From: Chryseobacterium sp. ZHDP1
Lineage (GTDB): Bacteria > Bacteroidota > Bacteroidia > Flavobacteriales > Weeksellaceae
Direction: 5' to 3'
Assembly: GCF_018603435.1 (NCBI RefSeq)
Contig: NZ_CP075682.1
Coordinates: forward strand, 3,038,001 to 3,102,000
DNA: 64,000 nucleotides
The first letter of the stretch is position 1. Each line of letters begins with the position of its first letter. Below are positions 1 to 8,726 of the stretch, in pieces. The translations under genes were made by a program, and so were the position numbers. The notes under the pieces were generated by a model that was given only the letters and a program-made list of their open reading frames with translations, made no database searches and was not told where the DNA came from.

Positions 1-1
1 A

Positions 2-139
2 AGTTTCTTTATTGATTATAAAAGGATGTTATTTAAAAATCAAATTACTTATACTTTTGAAAGGGGTATTTTTGGTTTAAAGATCAGAACAGATTATGAA
101 TTCAAATACAATGAAAATTGTTTAAATGATCCGTATTAA
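2..139 (+). CDS. C-terminal fragment of an unidentified protein (cut by window edge)
   Basis: One frame is open from the first bases to a TAA at 137-139 and encodes the last 45 residues of a protein whose start lies outside the window. The fragment is rich in aromatic and basic residues and ends in NDPY. It shows no domain I recognise. A strong terminator-like hairpin follows 20 bases later, which supports a real gene end here. Confidence 0.55.
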   Translation, partial: SFFIDYKRMLFKNQITYTFERGIFGLKIRTDYEFKYNENCLNDPY

Positions 140-158
140 AAATATAAGATAAATTATT

Positions 159-187
159 AAGCCACTATTAACAGTGGCTTTTGTTTT
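159..187 (+). terminator. Rho-independent terminator
   Basis: AAGCCACT and AGTGGCTT form an 8-bp perfect stem with a 6-nt loop, followed by a T-rich tract. It closes the gene that enters the window from the left. Confidence 0.75.
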
Positions 188-211
188 TAATAACATCAAA
201 TCATTTTCATA

Positions 212-242
212 TTTGCTTTTTACAACATAAAAACTAACTTTG
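212..242 (+). promoter_or_regulatory. Bacteroidota-type promoter of the lysE operon
   Basis: TTTG at 212-215 and TAACTTTG at 235-242 are separated by 19 bases, the spacing and sequence expected for the primary sigma factor of Bacteroidota. The first gene starts 40 bases downstream. Confidence 0.7.
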
Positions 243-281
243 TATAAATAGATGAAATTATTTCATTGAAAACACCACTGA

Positions 282-971
282 ATGTTTGAACTTATATTAT
301 CTGCCATCGTTTTAGGATTCATGCTGAGTCTGGTTTTTATAGGACCGATTTTTTTCCTTTTAATTGAAACCAGCTTTTCGAGAGGTCCGAAACATGCTTT
401 AGCACTGGATTTAGGCGTTATTTCTGCAGATCTTCTGTGTATTTTGGCTGCTTATTATGCGAGTGCAGATATTGTAACACTTATTGATAAACATCCCGGA
501 TTTTACAGGATTACCGCCATTCTGATCTTTGTGTATGGAATTGTGATGATGGTTACCAAAACCAAGATGCATATTCCCGGAGAAGAAAAATTCATCAATC
601 AGAACTATTTTAAAACATTCGTCAACGGTTTTTTCTTTAATCTTCTGAATGTCGGAGTCATCCTTTTTTGGCTTGTCACCGTTATTTCGGTGAGAAATCA
701 GTATCCGGATACCAGTAATTTCATTTTATACATCGGAATCGTCATCGGAACGTATCTCTTTATCGATCTGGTAAAAATATTCCTTGCGAAGCAGTTTCAC
801 GACAGACTTACCCAAAAATTAGCCAACAGAATCAGAAGAATTGTTGGCGGAATTCTCATCATATTCAGTTTCTTTATTTTCTTGCAGAGCTTTAAGAAAT
901 TTAATCAGTTTGATAAAAGACTGGAAGAAGCAGAGAAAACTGAAGTAAAATACAAAAAGACAAATGAATAA
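282..971 (+). CDS. LysE/RhtB-family amino-acid exporter
   Basis: This 229-residue inner-membrane protein has about six hydrophobic segments (roughly residues 5-27, 40-62, 70-90, 110-133, 145-165 and 185-203) and a charged cytoplasmic tail. The N-terminal region, with GPIFFLLIE early in TM1, resembles the LysE translocators, which export amino acids or related small molecules with proton exchange. The substrate cannot be read from the sequence. It overlaps the next gene by 8 bases, so the two are probably cotranscribed from the promoter at 212-242. Family assignment is good; export of a particular amino acid would be a guess. Confidence 0.82.
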   Translation: MFELILSAIVLGFMLSLVFIGPIFFLLIETSFSRGPKHALALDLGVISADLLCILAAYYASADIVTLIDKHPGFYRITAILIFVYGIVMMVTKTKMHIPGEEKFINQNYFKTFVNGFFFNLLNVGVILFWLVTVISVRNQYPDTSNFILYIGIVIGTYLFIDLVKIFLAKQFHDRLTQKLANRIRRIVGGILIIFSFFIFLQSFKKFNQFDKRLEEAEKTEVKYKKTNE

Positions 972-1893
972 AATAATCTTTCCCAAATCCCTGAAAAAAG
1001 GCGATAAAATAGCCATTATTTCTCCCGCAGGATCCGTAGAATCTTCCCAGCTTGAAAAGGGAATCGAAATGATTAAAAGTAAAGGTTTCGAACCCGTTTT
1101 GGGAGAACATCTTTACACGAAATATGCAAACGGATACAATTACGCAGGAACGGAGCAGGAAAGATTAAAAGACATGAACTGGGCACTCAACGACAGCGAA
1201 ATTTCTGCAGTATGGGCTTCAAGAGGCGGTTACGGTTGTCAGCATCTCATTCAGGAGCTTAATCTTAAAAACTTTGCCAAAAATCCGAAATGGTACATTG
1301 GCTATTCAGACAATACGGTGATCCAGAGTTATCTGCTGAAAAGAGGTTTTGCATCGATTCATGGACAGACAGTAAAAACATCGAGCTTTGGTGTTACCGA
1401 AGAAAGCTACGATCTTATTTTTAATGTCTTAAAAGGAAAATCTCTTACATATACCCTCTCCTCTCATCAGTTCAACAAAAAAGGAAACGGTGAAGGACAG
1501 TTGGTCGGTGGAAATTTAGCCTTGATTTATGCGCTTTTAGGAACGAAATATTCCTTTGATTTTAAAGATAAAATTCTTTTCATTGAAGATATCGGCGAAA
1601 ATTTTTATGCTCTCGACAGAATGATTATGAGCCTTGAATTAGCCGGAGTTTTTAATAAAATTTCTGGTTTGATTATCGGTGGAATGACCAATATGGGCGA
1701 TGAAAAAGAAAATAAACAATACGAAGAAAGCTTTGATGAATTTGCCTACAAGTTAATTACCGACAGAATTTCAAAGTATGAGTTCCCAACAGTTTTCGGT
1801 TTCCCGAATGGACATATCAAAGACAACAGACCGTTGATTATTGGTGGAAATGTGAGATTGGAGGTTAAGAATAAGGCTAAGATTGAGTTTTAA
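964..1893 (+). CDS. LD-carboxypeptidase (peptidase family S66, LdcA-like)
   Basis: The 309-residue protein matches the S66 family, which removes the terminal D-alanine from murein tetrapeptides during peptidoglycan recycling. Visible signatures are the N-terminal strand followed by SPAGS (20-24), the ASRGGYG loop (85-91) and the nucleophile motif GYSD (113-116, Ser115). The C-terminal half carries IEDIGE and the IIGG / FGFPNGH segment expected near the catalytic Glu and His. No signal peptide is seen, fitting the usual cytoplasmic location. Its ATG lies inside the end of the lysE-like gene. Confidence 0.92.
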   Translation: MNKIIFPKSLKKGDKIAIISPAGSVESSQLEKGIEMIKSKGFEPVLGEHLYTKYANGYNYAGTEQERLKDMNWALNDSEISAVWASRGGYGCQHLIQELNLKNFAKNPKWYIGYSDNTVIQSYLLKRGFASIHGQTVKTSSFGVTEESYDLIFNVLKGKSLTYTLSSHQFNKKGNGEGQLVGGNLALIYALLGTKYSFDFKDKILFIEDIGENFYALDRMIMSLELAGVFNKISGLIIGGMTNMGDEKENKQYEESFDEFAYKLITDRISKYEFPTVFGFPNGHIKDNRPLIIGGNVRLEVKNKAKIEF

Positions 1894-1920
1894 AACGGAC
1901 AAAATGAAGAGAGCATCTAA

Positions 1921-2322
1921 ATGAATATTTTGGATAAAAATATAATTAAAGGCATTCTCTTTATATTATTTCTGATAACTTTGAGTGTATATTTTATCTT
2001 TTTTAAAAGAAATTTGAAGTTAGAGTATACAGAGAAATGTCCTTGTAAAAACCAACACTATACTTTATATCAATATAGAGACACAGGGAAATTATTTGAT
2101 GATAGTAAATTTGATTTTACACATTATAAAACCTTTAAATTAGAGAATAATTTAGGTTTTACAATTGATAAATTAATTCATATTGATGCAAATAAATTGG
2201 ATGATACAATTTCGTTATATTCAAATCTCGAACAGTCTAGCCTTTCTACAACACAATTTTACTGGGATTGCAAAAATAAAGAGGTTTGGATTTCAAGAAA
2301 ACAGAAATTATCTTTTAAGTAA
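1921..2322 (+). CDS. Hypothetical membrane-anchored protein
   Basis: A 133-residue protein with one N-terminal hydrophobic segment (about residues 12-30) followed by a basic patch and a probably periplasmic soluble part. It has two cysteines in CPCK just after the membrane segment and another Cys near the end. The base composition is more AT-rich than its neighbours. It touches the next gene: the last base of its TAA is the first base of the YraN start codon. I recognise no family, and function is unknown. Confidence 0.6.
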   Translation: MNILDKNIIKGILFILFLITLSVYFIFFKRNLKLEYTEKCPCKNQHYTLYQYRDTGKLFDDSKFDFTHYKTFKLENNLGFTIDKLIHIDANKLDDTISLYSNLEQSSLSTTQFYWDCKNKEVWISRKQKLSFK

Positions 2323-2693
2323 TGGCAGATCACAACGATTTTGGTAAAAAAGCAGAAGAATTGGCCGCTGAATATTTACAGAAAAACGGCTACAAAATTC
2401 TGGTAAGAAACTTTCGGTATCAGAAAGCAGAACTGGATTTGGTTGCCGAAAAAGATAGTTTAATTGTGGTCGTTGAAGTAAAGGCGCGTTCAACCGATGT
2501 GTTTAATCTTCCACAGGAAGCCGTAAACAAACGAAAGATTAAGTTGATTGTTTCGGCTGCCAATTATTTCATGGAAGAATACAATAAAAATCAGGAAGTG
2601 CGATTTGATATCATTTCCGTTCTTCCCGACGAAAATAAAAATCTGATGATCGAACATATCACTGATGCTTTTGAAGCATTTGACGCCAACTGA
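2322..2693 (+). CDS. YraN/UPF0102 family endonuclease-like protein
   Basis: A 123-residue protein of the UPF0102 family, whose members have a Holliday-junction-resolvase/restriction-endonuclease-like fold. The nuclease core is visible as ELDL (37-40) followed by EVKAR (52-56), matching the D...ExK metal-binding pattern. The N-terminal G-x-x-x-E/A-E-x-x-A-x-x-x-L helix pattern is also present. The biological role of the family is not well established; DNA processing is inferred from the fold. It sits two bases upstream of the next gene. Confidence 0.9.
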   Translation: MADHNDFGKKAEELAAEYLQKNGYKILVRNFRYQKAELDLVAEKDSLIVVVEVKARSTDVFNLPQEAVNKRKIKLIVSAANYFMEEYNKNQEVRFDIISVLPDENKNLMIEHITDAFEAFDAN

Positions 2694-2695
2694 GT

Positions 2696-3526
2696 ATGCA
2701 GAATATACATTGGGAAACAATATACAACGCTGTAGGATACGTTTTAAAGAATTATCCTTTAAAAATTGTTCTTTTCTGCTTCCTTTTCCTTGTTTTAGGT
2801 TTGCTGATAAGTTCATTTCTGGTCATCATCCTAAAAAAATACAAAGCTTTATCGCGCAGCCAGAAATACTACAACTGGTTTGTTAAACTTTATATTCCTG
2901 CCATTTTTATTGTCAACATCGTTTTTTCTTTAAAAATTGGATTATTTTGTGGAGTGTATTCTGCATTAAAGAAAGACAGTTATTCCATTTCCGAGCAGGT
3001 CTATAATTCCAGTACATACTATATCTTTAAAGACAACAGGTTTAAAAAAGTTTTTATTGAAGACCTCAGAAAAGTTGTTAAAGATCTCAGTCAGAAAAAT
3101 AACAACACAAAGATTAAAGTCATTGATATCGCGAAAGCATACCACATTAAAAATGATATGATAGATCTTCCAAAAAACTGGATGGCTTCCATGTTTGTGA
3201 ATCGGTATGGAGATAAAATCTATTCATTCATTATATATGGAATTTTGGATTCCGTTCCCAATGGAGGTATTACGAATGAGCTTTCTTATGGAGAGTTTAA
3301 TACGATATCAGAAAAACTTGTGGTACTTAACCCTGAAAATATTGAAAAATCCATCGTTCAGAAAATTCAGAATCTCTTCTTAATGATTTTAAAATCGCAG
3401 TTTAAGACCATTTTAAAAGGAATTTTATTGATCTGGGTGCTTTTAATGTGTATTCCATGGTTTGAATTTTGGATCTATACACTTCTGATGAAAAGATTAA
3501 AAGACCATAATACAATTCAAAAATAA
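2696..3526 (+). CDS. Hypothetical membrane protein with three TM segments
   Basis: A 276-residue protein with hydrophobic segments near residues 23-46, 66-92 and 240-265. Between the second and third lies a soluble domain of about 145 residues, probably facing the periplasm. The soluble part contains a predicted helix rich in Lys and Asp and the segment LPKNWMASMF. I recognise no known family. It lies 2 bases after yraN and 10 bases before the SDR gene, so it is probably part of the same transcript. Confidence 0.65.
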   Translation: MQNIHWETIYNAVGYVLKNYPLKIVLFCFLFLVLGLLISSFLVIILKKYKALSRSQKYYNWFVKLYIPAIFIVNIVFSLKIGLFCGVYSALKKDSYSISEQVYNSSTYYIFKDNRFKKVFIEDLRKVVKDLSQKNNNTKIKVIDIAKAYHIKNDMIDLPKNWMASMFVNRYGDKIYSFIIYGILDSVPNGGITNELSYGEFNTISEKLVVLNPENIEKSIVQKIQNLFLMILKSQFKTILKGILLIWVLLMCIPWFEFWIYTLLMKRLKDHNTIQK

Positions 3527-3535
3527 AAAGTAAAA

Positions 3536-4288
3536 ATGAAAACAATATTAATTACCGGAGCAACATCCGGAATCGGAAAATCTACCGCCGAACTTCTGGC
3601 AAAACAGGAAAACAGAATAATTATCTGCGGAAGAAGGTCGGAAGTTCTGGAAAATGTAAAAAAAGAACTTTCACAATATACCGAAATATTTAGTTTAAAA
3701 TTCGATGTCAGAAATCTGGAAGAAGTGGAAACAGCGATCAGTTCTCTTCCTTCGGAATGGAAAAATATCGATGTTTTAGTTAACAATGCCGGAAATGCTC
3801 ATGGATTAGATCCTTTGTTTGCCGGAAAAACAGATGATTGGGATTCTATGATCGACGGAAATGTGAAAGGACTTCTGTATGTTTCTAAAATGATTATTCC
3901 CGGAATGAAAGAACGAAATTCAGGACATATCGTCAACATCAGTTCCGTTGCTGCGAGACAGACTTATGCAAATGGTGTAGTTTATTGTGCTACAAAGAAA
4001 GCAGTAGATGTTATTTCCGAAGGAATGCGTATCGAACTTACGGAATTCGGAATTAAAGTAACAAATATTCAGCCGGGAGCGGTAGAAACAGACTTTTCAA
4101 TGGTAAGATTTAAAGGAGACAGCGAAAGAGCAGCAACGGTTTACGCCGGTTATGAACCTCTGAAAGCTGAAGATATTGCAGATTCAATCGCTTACTGCGT
4201 CAATGCTCCGAAACACGTCTGTATTTCGGATATGACGATCTACCCTTCTGCTCAGGCAGAACCAAGAACCATCCACAGAAAGCTTTAA
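3536..4288 (+). CDS. Short-chain dehydrogenase/reductase (YdfG-like)
   Basis: A classical SDR of 250 residues. The Rossmann cofactor motif TGATSGIG is at residues 7-14, NNAG at 83-86, and the catalytic set Ser136/137, Tyr150 and Lys154 (YxxxK) is intact. The cofactor region CGRRSE (31-36) with Arg residues after the second strand suggests NADP(H). The overall pattern is closest to the YdfG-type 3-hydroxy-acid dehydrogenases, which oxidise serine, allothreonine or 3-hydroxy acids. Substrate assignment is an inference from family resemblance. Confidence 0.88.
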   Translation: MKTILITGATSGIGKSTAELLAKQENRIIICGRRSEVLENVKKELSQYTEIFSLKFDVRNLEEVETAISSLPSEWKNIDVLVNNAGNAHGLDPLFAGKTDDWDSMIDGNVKGLLYVSKMIIPGMKERNSGHIVNISSVAARQTYANGVVYCATKKAVDVISEGMRIELTEFGIKVTNIQPGAVETDFSMVRFKGDSERAATVYAGYEPLKAEDIADSIAYCVNAPKHVCISDMTIYPSAQAEPRTIHRKL

Positions 4289-4304
4289 TCTGAGTTTTTT
4301 CAAA

Positions 4305-4727
4305 ATGAAACTTTTACCCTTCTTACTCTGTTTCTATTGTATTTTCGGATATGCCCAGAAATATTCTAAAGACGAAAAACAACTGCTTTTTCAGACAAGA
4401 AAACTTGATTCTCTGATACAGAATAACGATTCCAAAGTTTTAGATTTGTTCAAAGATAATGTTTCTTTCGGGCATTCCAATGGATGGATTCAGAACTATT
4501 CGGATTTTAAAAGAGATTTCAGTTCGAAAAAAGTCATTTATGATAAGATTGAACAGATTGAAATTTCAGAGCTTAAAAAAGATAAAAATATCTGCTCACT
4601 GAGAAGAAAAATAAAAGTTTCAGGAACCTACAAAAGCCAGAAATTCGAAATGATTCTTGCATTGCTGGAAATCTGGAAAAAGAGAAATCGGTATGGAAAC
4701 TCTGGAGCAGGCAAAGTGTGGAAATAA
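4305..4727 (+). CDS. Secreted NTF2-like (DUF4440-type) protein, C-terminus apparently frameshifted
   Basis: The 140-residue product begins with a signal peptide (about residues 1-18, cleaved after YAQ) and an NTF2-like fold with the segment SFGHSNGW. The reading frame looks broken near its end. In the frame as read the tail is KKRNRYGNSGAGKVWK. Adding one A to the A5 run at 4677-4681 instead gives a tail of the form EKSVWKLWSRQSVEIKP that stops at 4733-4735, and WxLWSRQ is the usual ending of this family. Either the gene carries a one-base deletion or the homopolymer was misread. Only the last residues are affected, so function may be retained. Confidence 0.7.
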   Translation: MKLLPFLLCFYCIFGYAQKYSKDEKQLLFQTRKLDSLIQNNDSKVLDLFKDNVSFGHSNGWIQNYSDFKRDFSSKKVIYDKIEQIEISELKKDKNICSLRRKIKVSGTYKSQKFEMILALLEIWKKRNRYGNSGAGKVWK

Positions 4728-4788
4728 AGCCATAAATTTGCACTGAAACAATCAATTTGGATTTTGTTGTTGATTTTAAATTTGAAAA

Positions 4789-5472
4789 ATGAAAATTCTA
4801 TATCTCGAAACCTCGTCAAAAAACTGTTCTGTTGCCATTTCCGATAATGAAAAACTGTTGTGTGTAACGGAAGAAGTTTCTGAAAACTACAAACAGTCCG
4901 AAAGTCTGCATACTTTTGTAGAATGGGCTTTGGAAGGAGCCGGAATTTCCATGAAGGAGATTGAAGCGGTTTGTCTTGGGAAAGGACCCGGTTCTTATAC
5001 CGGATTGAGAATTGGTGCGGCTTCTGCAAAAGGCTTTTGCTACGGACTGAAAATTCCATTGATTGCAGTAAATTCTATGGAAAGTATCATAGAGCCTTTT
5101 TTAGATCAAAACTACGATTTGATAATACCTTTAGTTGATGCAAGACGAATGGAGGTTTATACGGCCGTTTATGACGGGAAAACAGGCAAAGAAATTTTTG
5201 CAACAGAGGCTAAGATTTTAGATGAAACATCTTTTGAAGAATTCAAAGATAAAAAAATACTGTTTGCAGGAGACGGAGCCAAGAAAGCAAAAGAGATTTT
5301 ACAGCTTCCAAATGCCGTATTTGATGAAAATTCCTATCCTTCTGCAAAATATTTAGTAAAAAAAGCACTTGCAAAAATAGAGCAGAAAGAATTTGAGGAC
5401 ATTGCTTATTTTGAGCCTTTCTATCTCAAAGATTTTCATGGAGTAAAGAAAAAAAATAAAAGCGAAGAGTAG
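4789..5472 (+). CDS. tsaB: tRNA threonylcarbamoyladenosine biosynthesis protein TsaB
   Basis: TsaB is the scaffold subunit that pairs with TsaD (and TsaE) to make the universal t6A37 modification on ANN-decoding tRNAs. The 227-residue protein has the ASKHA-fold start LYLETSSKNCSVAI (residues 4-17) and the family signature GPGSYTGLRIG (66-76). The segment VDARRMEVY in the middle is also typical. It lacks the metal-binding histidines of TsaD, as expected for TsaB. The gene ends in a hairpin shared with the convergent porW-like gene. Confidence 0.93.
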   Translation: MKILYLETSSKNCSVAISDNEKLLCVTEEVSENYKQSESLHTFVEWALEGAGISMKEIEAVCLGKGPGSYTGLRIGAASAKGFCYGLKIPLIAVNSMESIIEPFLDQNYDLIIPLVDARRMEVYTAVYDGKTGKEIFATEAKILDETSFEEFKDKKILFAGDGAKKAKEILQLPNAVFDENSYPSAKYLVKKALAKIEQKEFEDIAYFEPFYLKDFHGVKKKNKSEE

Positions 5473-5485
5473 TTCTTCGCTTTTT
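5459..5485. terminator. Bidirectional terminator between tsaB and the porW-like gene
   Basis: AAAGCGAAGA and TCTTCGCTTT form a stem of about 10 bp that overlaps the tsaB stop codon. A-rich sequence lies on the left and T-rich sequence on the right, so it can act in both directions between the convergent genes. Confidence 0.75.
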
Positions 5486-5489
5486 ATTT

Positions 5490-8075
5490 TTACTGTGGTT
5501 TTGCCGGTACTGTATTGGCGGGCATATTATTCGGTTTTTTTGGAGGACCGTTTCCATTATTGTTCATTTGCTGGCTCTGGGAATTATTTCCCTGCATTTT
5601 CTGAGTTTTGCCAATCTCATTATTCTGCTGCATCGGTTGCTGAGGAATATTGCTTCCAGAATTCCCCGGATTTTGAGGGATCGAATTTCCTCTGTTGTCA
5701 GTAGCCTGAAAGCTAAGATCACTTTTCAGATAATTAAGCATTTCTTTGGCTTTCTCGCCTTCCGGAGTTTTACCGTAATTCAGGGCAATCTGTTCCAGTT
5801 GGAGAATCATTACCTCTTTCCCACTCGATTTTCCTGAGTTAAATGCATTCAGCAAATATAATTTCGGAACTAAAGCATCTTTCGGATTTTGCTGTATCGT
5901 ACGGTCAATAAGATCTTTACTTTCCCCGAACTTTTCAGATTCATATAAGGCAAATGCCTGTTTATACTGGTTTTCTACATCTGCAGAAGATTTTACGAAA
6001 GAATTGCTCTTAGGATTTCTTGCAAATTCAGCGTATGATGTATAAGGATAATCCTTTAAAAGAATTTGTTTTGCTCTTTCCGAAGCTTGTGGATTTTTTT
6101 CATAATTCATGGCAAAAATCTCGTATAAAGCCTGCAGCATTACTTTTTCTTCAGGTTTTACATCCACCAGATCATACAGGGTTTTTGTAGCTAAAGGGGT
6201 ATTGGTAAAATAATTCTGATACATGATTCCCAAACCTAGAGAAGCGGTATCTCTGTCCTTTTTCAGCTGATCCAGTTTTGCAACATCCGTCGGAATCTGC
6301 TCTATGTAAAAAGCCGGTTCAAAACGTCTCGGATTTGGTGCTGCAGTAGTTCCCAAAGCATCATTCTTTAAATCTTCAATAGTAGCCATTTTCTTGGAAA
6401 AACGCCAGTTATCTACCAAAGCTCTGTCGCCCCAGGTCTGTTTAAAGGTCTGTGTTCCTTTAGAAACGATTCCTGTATTACTGAAATAAAATCCTTTGGT
6501 TGCCACTCCGAAATCTTCAAAAGAATTTGAGCTGTTGGCAAATATGGAAGTTGCATTATAATCTCCCGTATCAAATCCTTTGCTTCTTTCTGCACGTTTT
6601 CTTTCCAGTTCTTCTCTTTCTTCTTTTGCCTTGATTTTAGCAATGTATTTATTGAAAAAATCTGTTTTCTGATCGGTAGACATTTTTGCCAGATTAAGAA
6701 TACTGTCGTTCTTTTTGATCAGATAATAGTTTTTTGAAATCTTTTTGATGTAGGTTGACTGATCCGTAAGAAGAACCTTGGAAGGTTCATACGTCATTAC
6801 CGCCAATGCAGAATCATAATAGGCTCCGGCTCCGATGTAGTCGTTTTTATCCAGATATCCCTTCCCGATTTCATAGTATGTAAGACCTCGGATCTGCCCG
6901 TCGGAAACTTTTTCTTTCAGAGATTTTCTGAAAAATTCCTGAGCTTCCTCTTTTTTTCCGGCTTTATTTGCCATGAGTCCCAAAGCATAATAAAATTCAT
7001 TCTTTCGCGATCCGTAAGTTCCTTTTTTACTGATGTCTTCAAGGTATTTTCTTGCTCCGCTGTAATCTCCGTTTCCGTTGAAGGTTTTGGCAATTTCGAT
7101 CTGGGATTTTACCTCAAATTCAAAATCATTGGCGTATTTATAAGCAGCCATAAAGCTTTCTCTGGCTTTCTCATTCTGGTTAAGCCCTTCCAGAACCTGA
7201 CCTCTCAGATAAGCAATTCTGCTCTTTAGTTTTCTGTTGCTGTTCAGTTCAAAAGCATTATCCAGCTCTTTTACTGCTTCTTCTTTTTTTCCGGCATCCA
7301 AAAGAGATTCAGCGTAATAAATGCTTAATAATTTTTCGTATTGCTTGGAAATTTTATCCCCTTTTAATTTGGCAAAAGTCTCATGAGCTTTATGGTAATT
7401 TTTGATCTGATCATACGCTAAACCCTGATAAATTCTGGCTAAAGGAAGCCTTTTATCATCCTTCATGTGCGTAAAAACATAATTAAGCGCATCAAGTGCT
7501 TCAAGAGATTTTCCCCTGTAAATTCTCGCCTGTGCAAGAATCATATACGCATCAAAAATCTGTTTGTTTTGCTCTTCTCCATGTCTCAGTACGGAATATT
7601 TGTTGATTGCTTTCAAAGCTTTTGCTTCTGCAATTTCCAGAGTCGTTGCTCCTTTTTGTTCGGGCTGGCTCGGCTCTCCTGTAGCTGAACCCGGCCCACC
7701 TGACATCGGATTTCCGGGCATTCCTGAAGGTATTCCCGGAGTACGGCCGCCGCGGGAATCGCTGTTTTGCTGAGGACGGTTGATCTCTCCCATTTTCATG
7801 GAGTTTTCTGCAAATGCAGCAGACTGTCCCAGATCACTTCCCAAAGGCTGATCTTCATAGGTAAGAATGGGAATATAAGGCGCATAAAAATTATCTTTAT
7901 GTCCTTTATCGCGGGTCTCAAACTCATTATTTAAAGCATCTTTTGCATTAAATAATGTGTTGTAATATGTGGTAAATCCTTTCATAAACTTAGACCGCTG
8001 CTCCGGCTTTTTCACCTTAGTGGCGCATGAAGCAACGATACAGAGTATCAAAAGGAATAAAATATTCTTTTTCAT
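5490..8075 (-). CDS. porW: TPR lipoprotein, PorW/SprE-like type IX secretion component
   Basis: An 861-residue lipoprotein with a short signal peptide and lipobox (IVASC, Cys about residue 17). The early segment MKGFTTYYNTLFNAKDAL resembles the start of SprE/PorW, a periplasmic TPR lipoprotein required for type IX secretion and gliding in Bacteroidota. Tetratricopeptide-like helical repeats run through most of the chain. Two low-complexity stretches interrupt it: a Gly/Pro/Ser-rich stretch near residues 100-140 and an Asn/Gln/Pro-rich C-terminal tail of about 70 residues. It is transcribed convergently with tsaB. The lipoprotein and TPR calls are firm; the PorW/SprE assignment rests on length and N-terminal resemblance. 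Confidence 0.72.
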   Translation of the reverse strand: MKKNILFLLILCIVASCATKVKKPEQRSKFMKGFTTYYNTLFNAKDALNNEFETRDKGHKDNFYAPYIPILTYEDQPLGSDLGQSAAFAENSMKMGEINRPQQNSDSRGGRTPGIPSGMPGNPMSGGPGSATGEPSQPEQKGATTLEIAEAKALKAINKYSVLRHGEEQNKQIFDAYMILAQARIYRGKSLEALDALNYVFTHMKDDKRLPLARIYQGLAYDQIKNYHKAHETFAKLKGDKISKQYEKLLSIYYAESLLDAGKKEEAVKELDNAFELNSNRKLKSRIAYLRGQVLEGLNQNEKARESFMAAYKYANDFEFEVKSQIEIAKTFNGNGDYSGARKYLEDISKKGTYGSRKNEFYYALGLMANKAGKKEEAQEFFRKSLKEKVSDGQIRGLTYYEIGKGYLDKNDYIGAGAYYDSALAVMTYEPSKVLLTDQSTYIKKISKNYYLIKKNDSILNLAKMSTDQKTDFFNKYIAKIKAKEEREELERKRAERSKGFDTGDYNATSIFANSSNSFEDFGVATKGFYFSNTGIVSKGTQTFKQTWGDRALVDNWRFSKKMATIEDLKNDALGTTAAPNPRRFEPAFYIEQIPTDVAKLDQLKKDRDTASLGLGIMYQNYFTNTPLATKTLYDLVDVKPEEKVMLQALYEIFAMNYEKNPQASERAKQILLKDYPYTSYAEFARNPKSNSFVKSSADVENQYKQAFALYESEKFGESKDLIDRTIQQNPKDALVPKLYLLNAFNSGKSSGKEVMILQLEQIALNYGKTPEGEKAKEMLNYLKSDLSFQATDNRGNSIPQNPGNSGSNIPQQPMQQNNEIGKTQKMQGNNSQSQQMNNNGNGPPKKPNNMPANTVPAKPQ

Positions 8076-8146
8076 TATTAAATATAACTCGCTAATCTAC
8101 TTTTTATTATCAGTAGAATTGATGATTTTGTAAAAATAATAAAATT

Positions 8147-8716
8147 TTACGGGGAAACTTGTTCTATTTCTTTCAAAATTTTGTAAACCAAATGAGTAGG
8201 AAGTCCCATAATCGTATAATAGCTTCCGGTTATTTTTCTGATTTTTGCCATTCCGAGCCATTCCTGAATGCCGTAGCTCCCTGCTTTATCGAAAGGTTTG
8301 TAATTCCGGAAATAATAGTCTGTTTCACCATCTGTGATTTCATCAAATTCCACATCCGCAACATCAGTCTTCGTGATGGTTTTATCTGAGGTTTTTATGG
8401 TAATTCCTGTGTAAACCTGATGGGTTTTTCCGGAAAGTAGTTTTAGCATTTGTCCTGCTTCTTCTTCATTCTGTGGTTTTCCCAAAAACTGATCATCAAT
8501 GGCTACAACGGTATCTGCCGTCAGTAAGACTTCATTTTTTTCAAGACTTCGAAATGTATTTGCTTTCAATTCAGATAAATAAGCAGCAGACTCCCCTACT
8601 TTAATGTGCTCAGGAACAATTTCTTCACAATCAATTTTCACGACTTCAAATTCAAATCCTAAACTTGCCAGAAGTTCTTTTCTTCTCGGAGATTGTGAGG
8701 CTAATAATAATTTCAT
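8147..8716 (-). CDS. Maf-family nucleotide pyrophosphatase
   Basis: A 189-residue Maf/Ham1-like protein, about the usual length. The hallmark LLASQSPRRKELL lies at residues 3-15, and the AADT-like TADTVV and GKP motifs follow near residues 67-80. Members hydrolyse dTTP, UTP or modified NTPs to monophosphates, and some affect septum formation. Which subfamily this is cannot be settled by eye. It lies 10 bases downstream of the HAD phosphatase gene on the minus strand and is probably cotranscribed with it. Confidence 0.92.
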   Translation of the reverse strand: MKLLLASQSPRRKELLASLGFEFEVVKIDCEEIVPEHIKVGESAAYLSELKANTFRSLEKNEVLLTADTVVAIDDQFLGKPQNEEEAGQMLKLLSGKTHQVYTGITIKTSDKTITKTDVADVEFDEITDGETDYYFRNYKPFDKAGSYGIQEWLGMAKIRKITGSYYTIMGLPTHLVYKILKEIEQVSP

Positions 8717-8726
8717 TTACAGTAAA

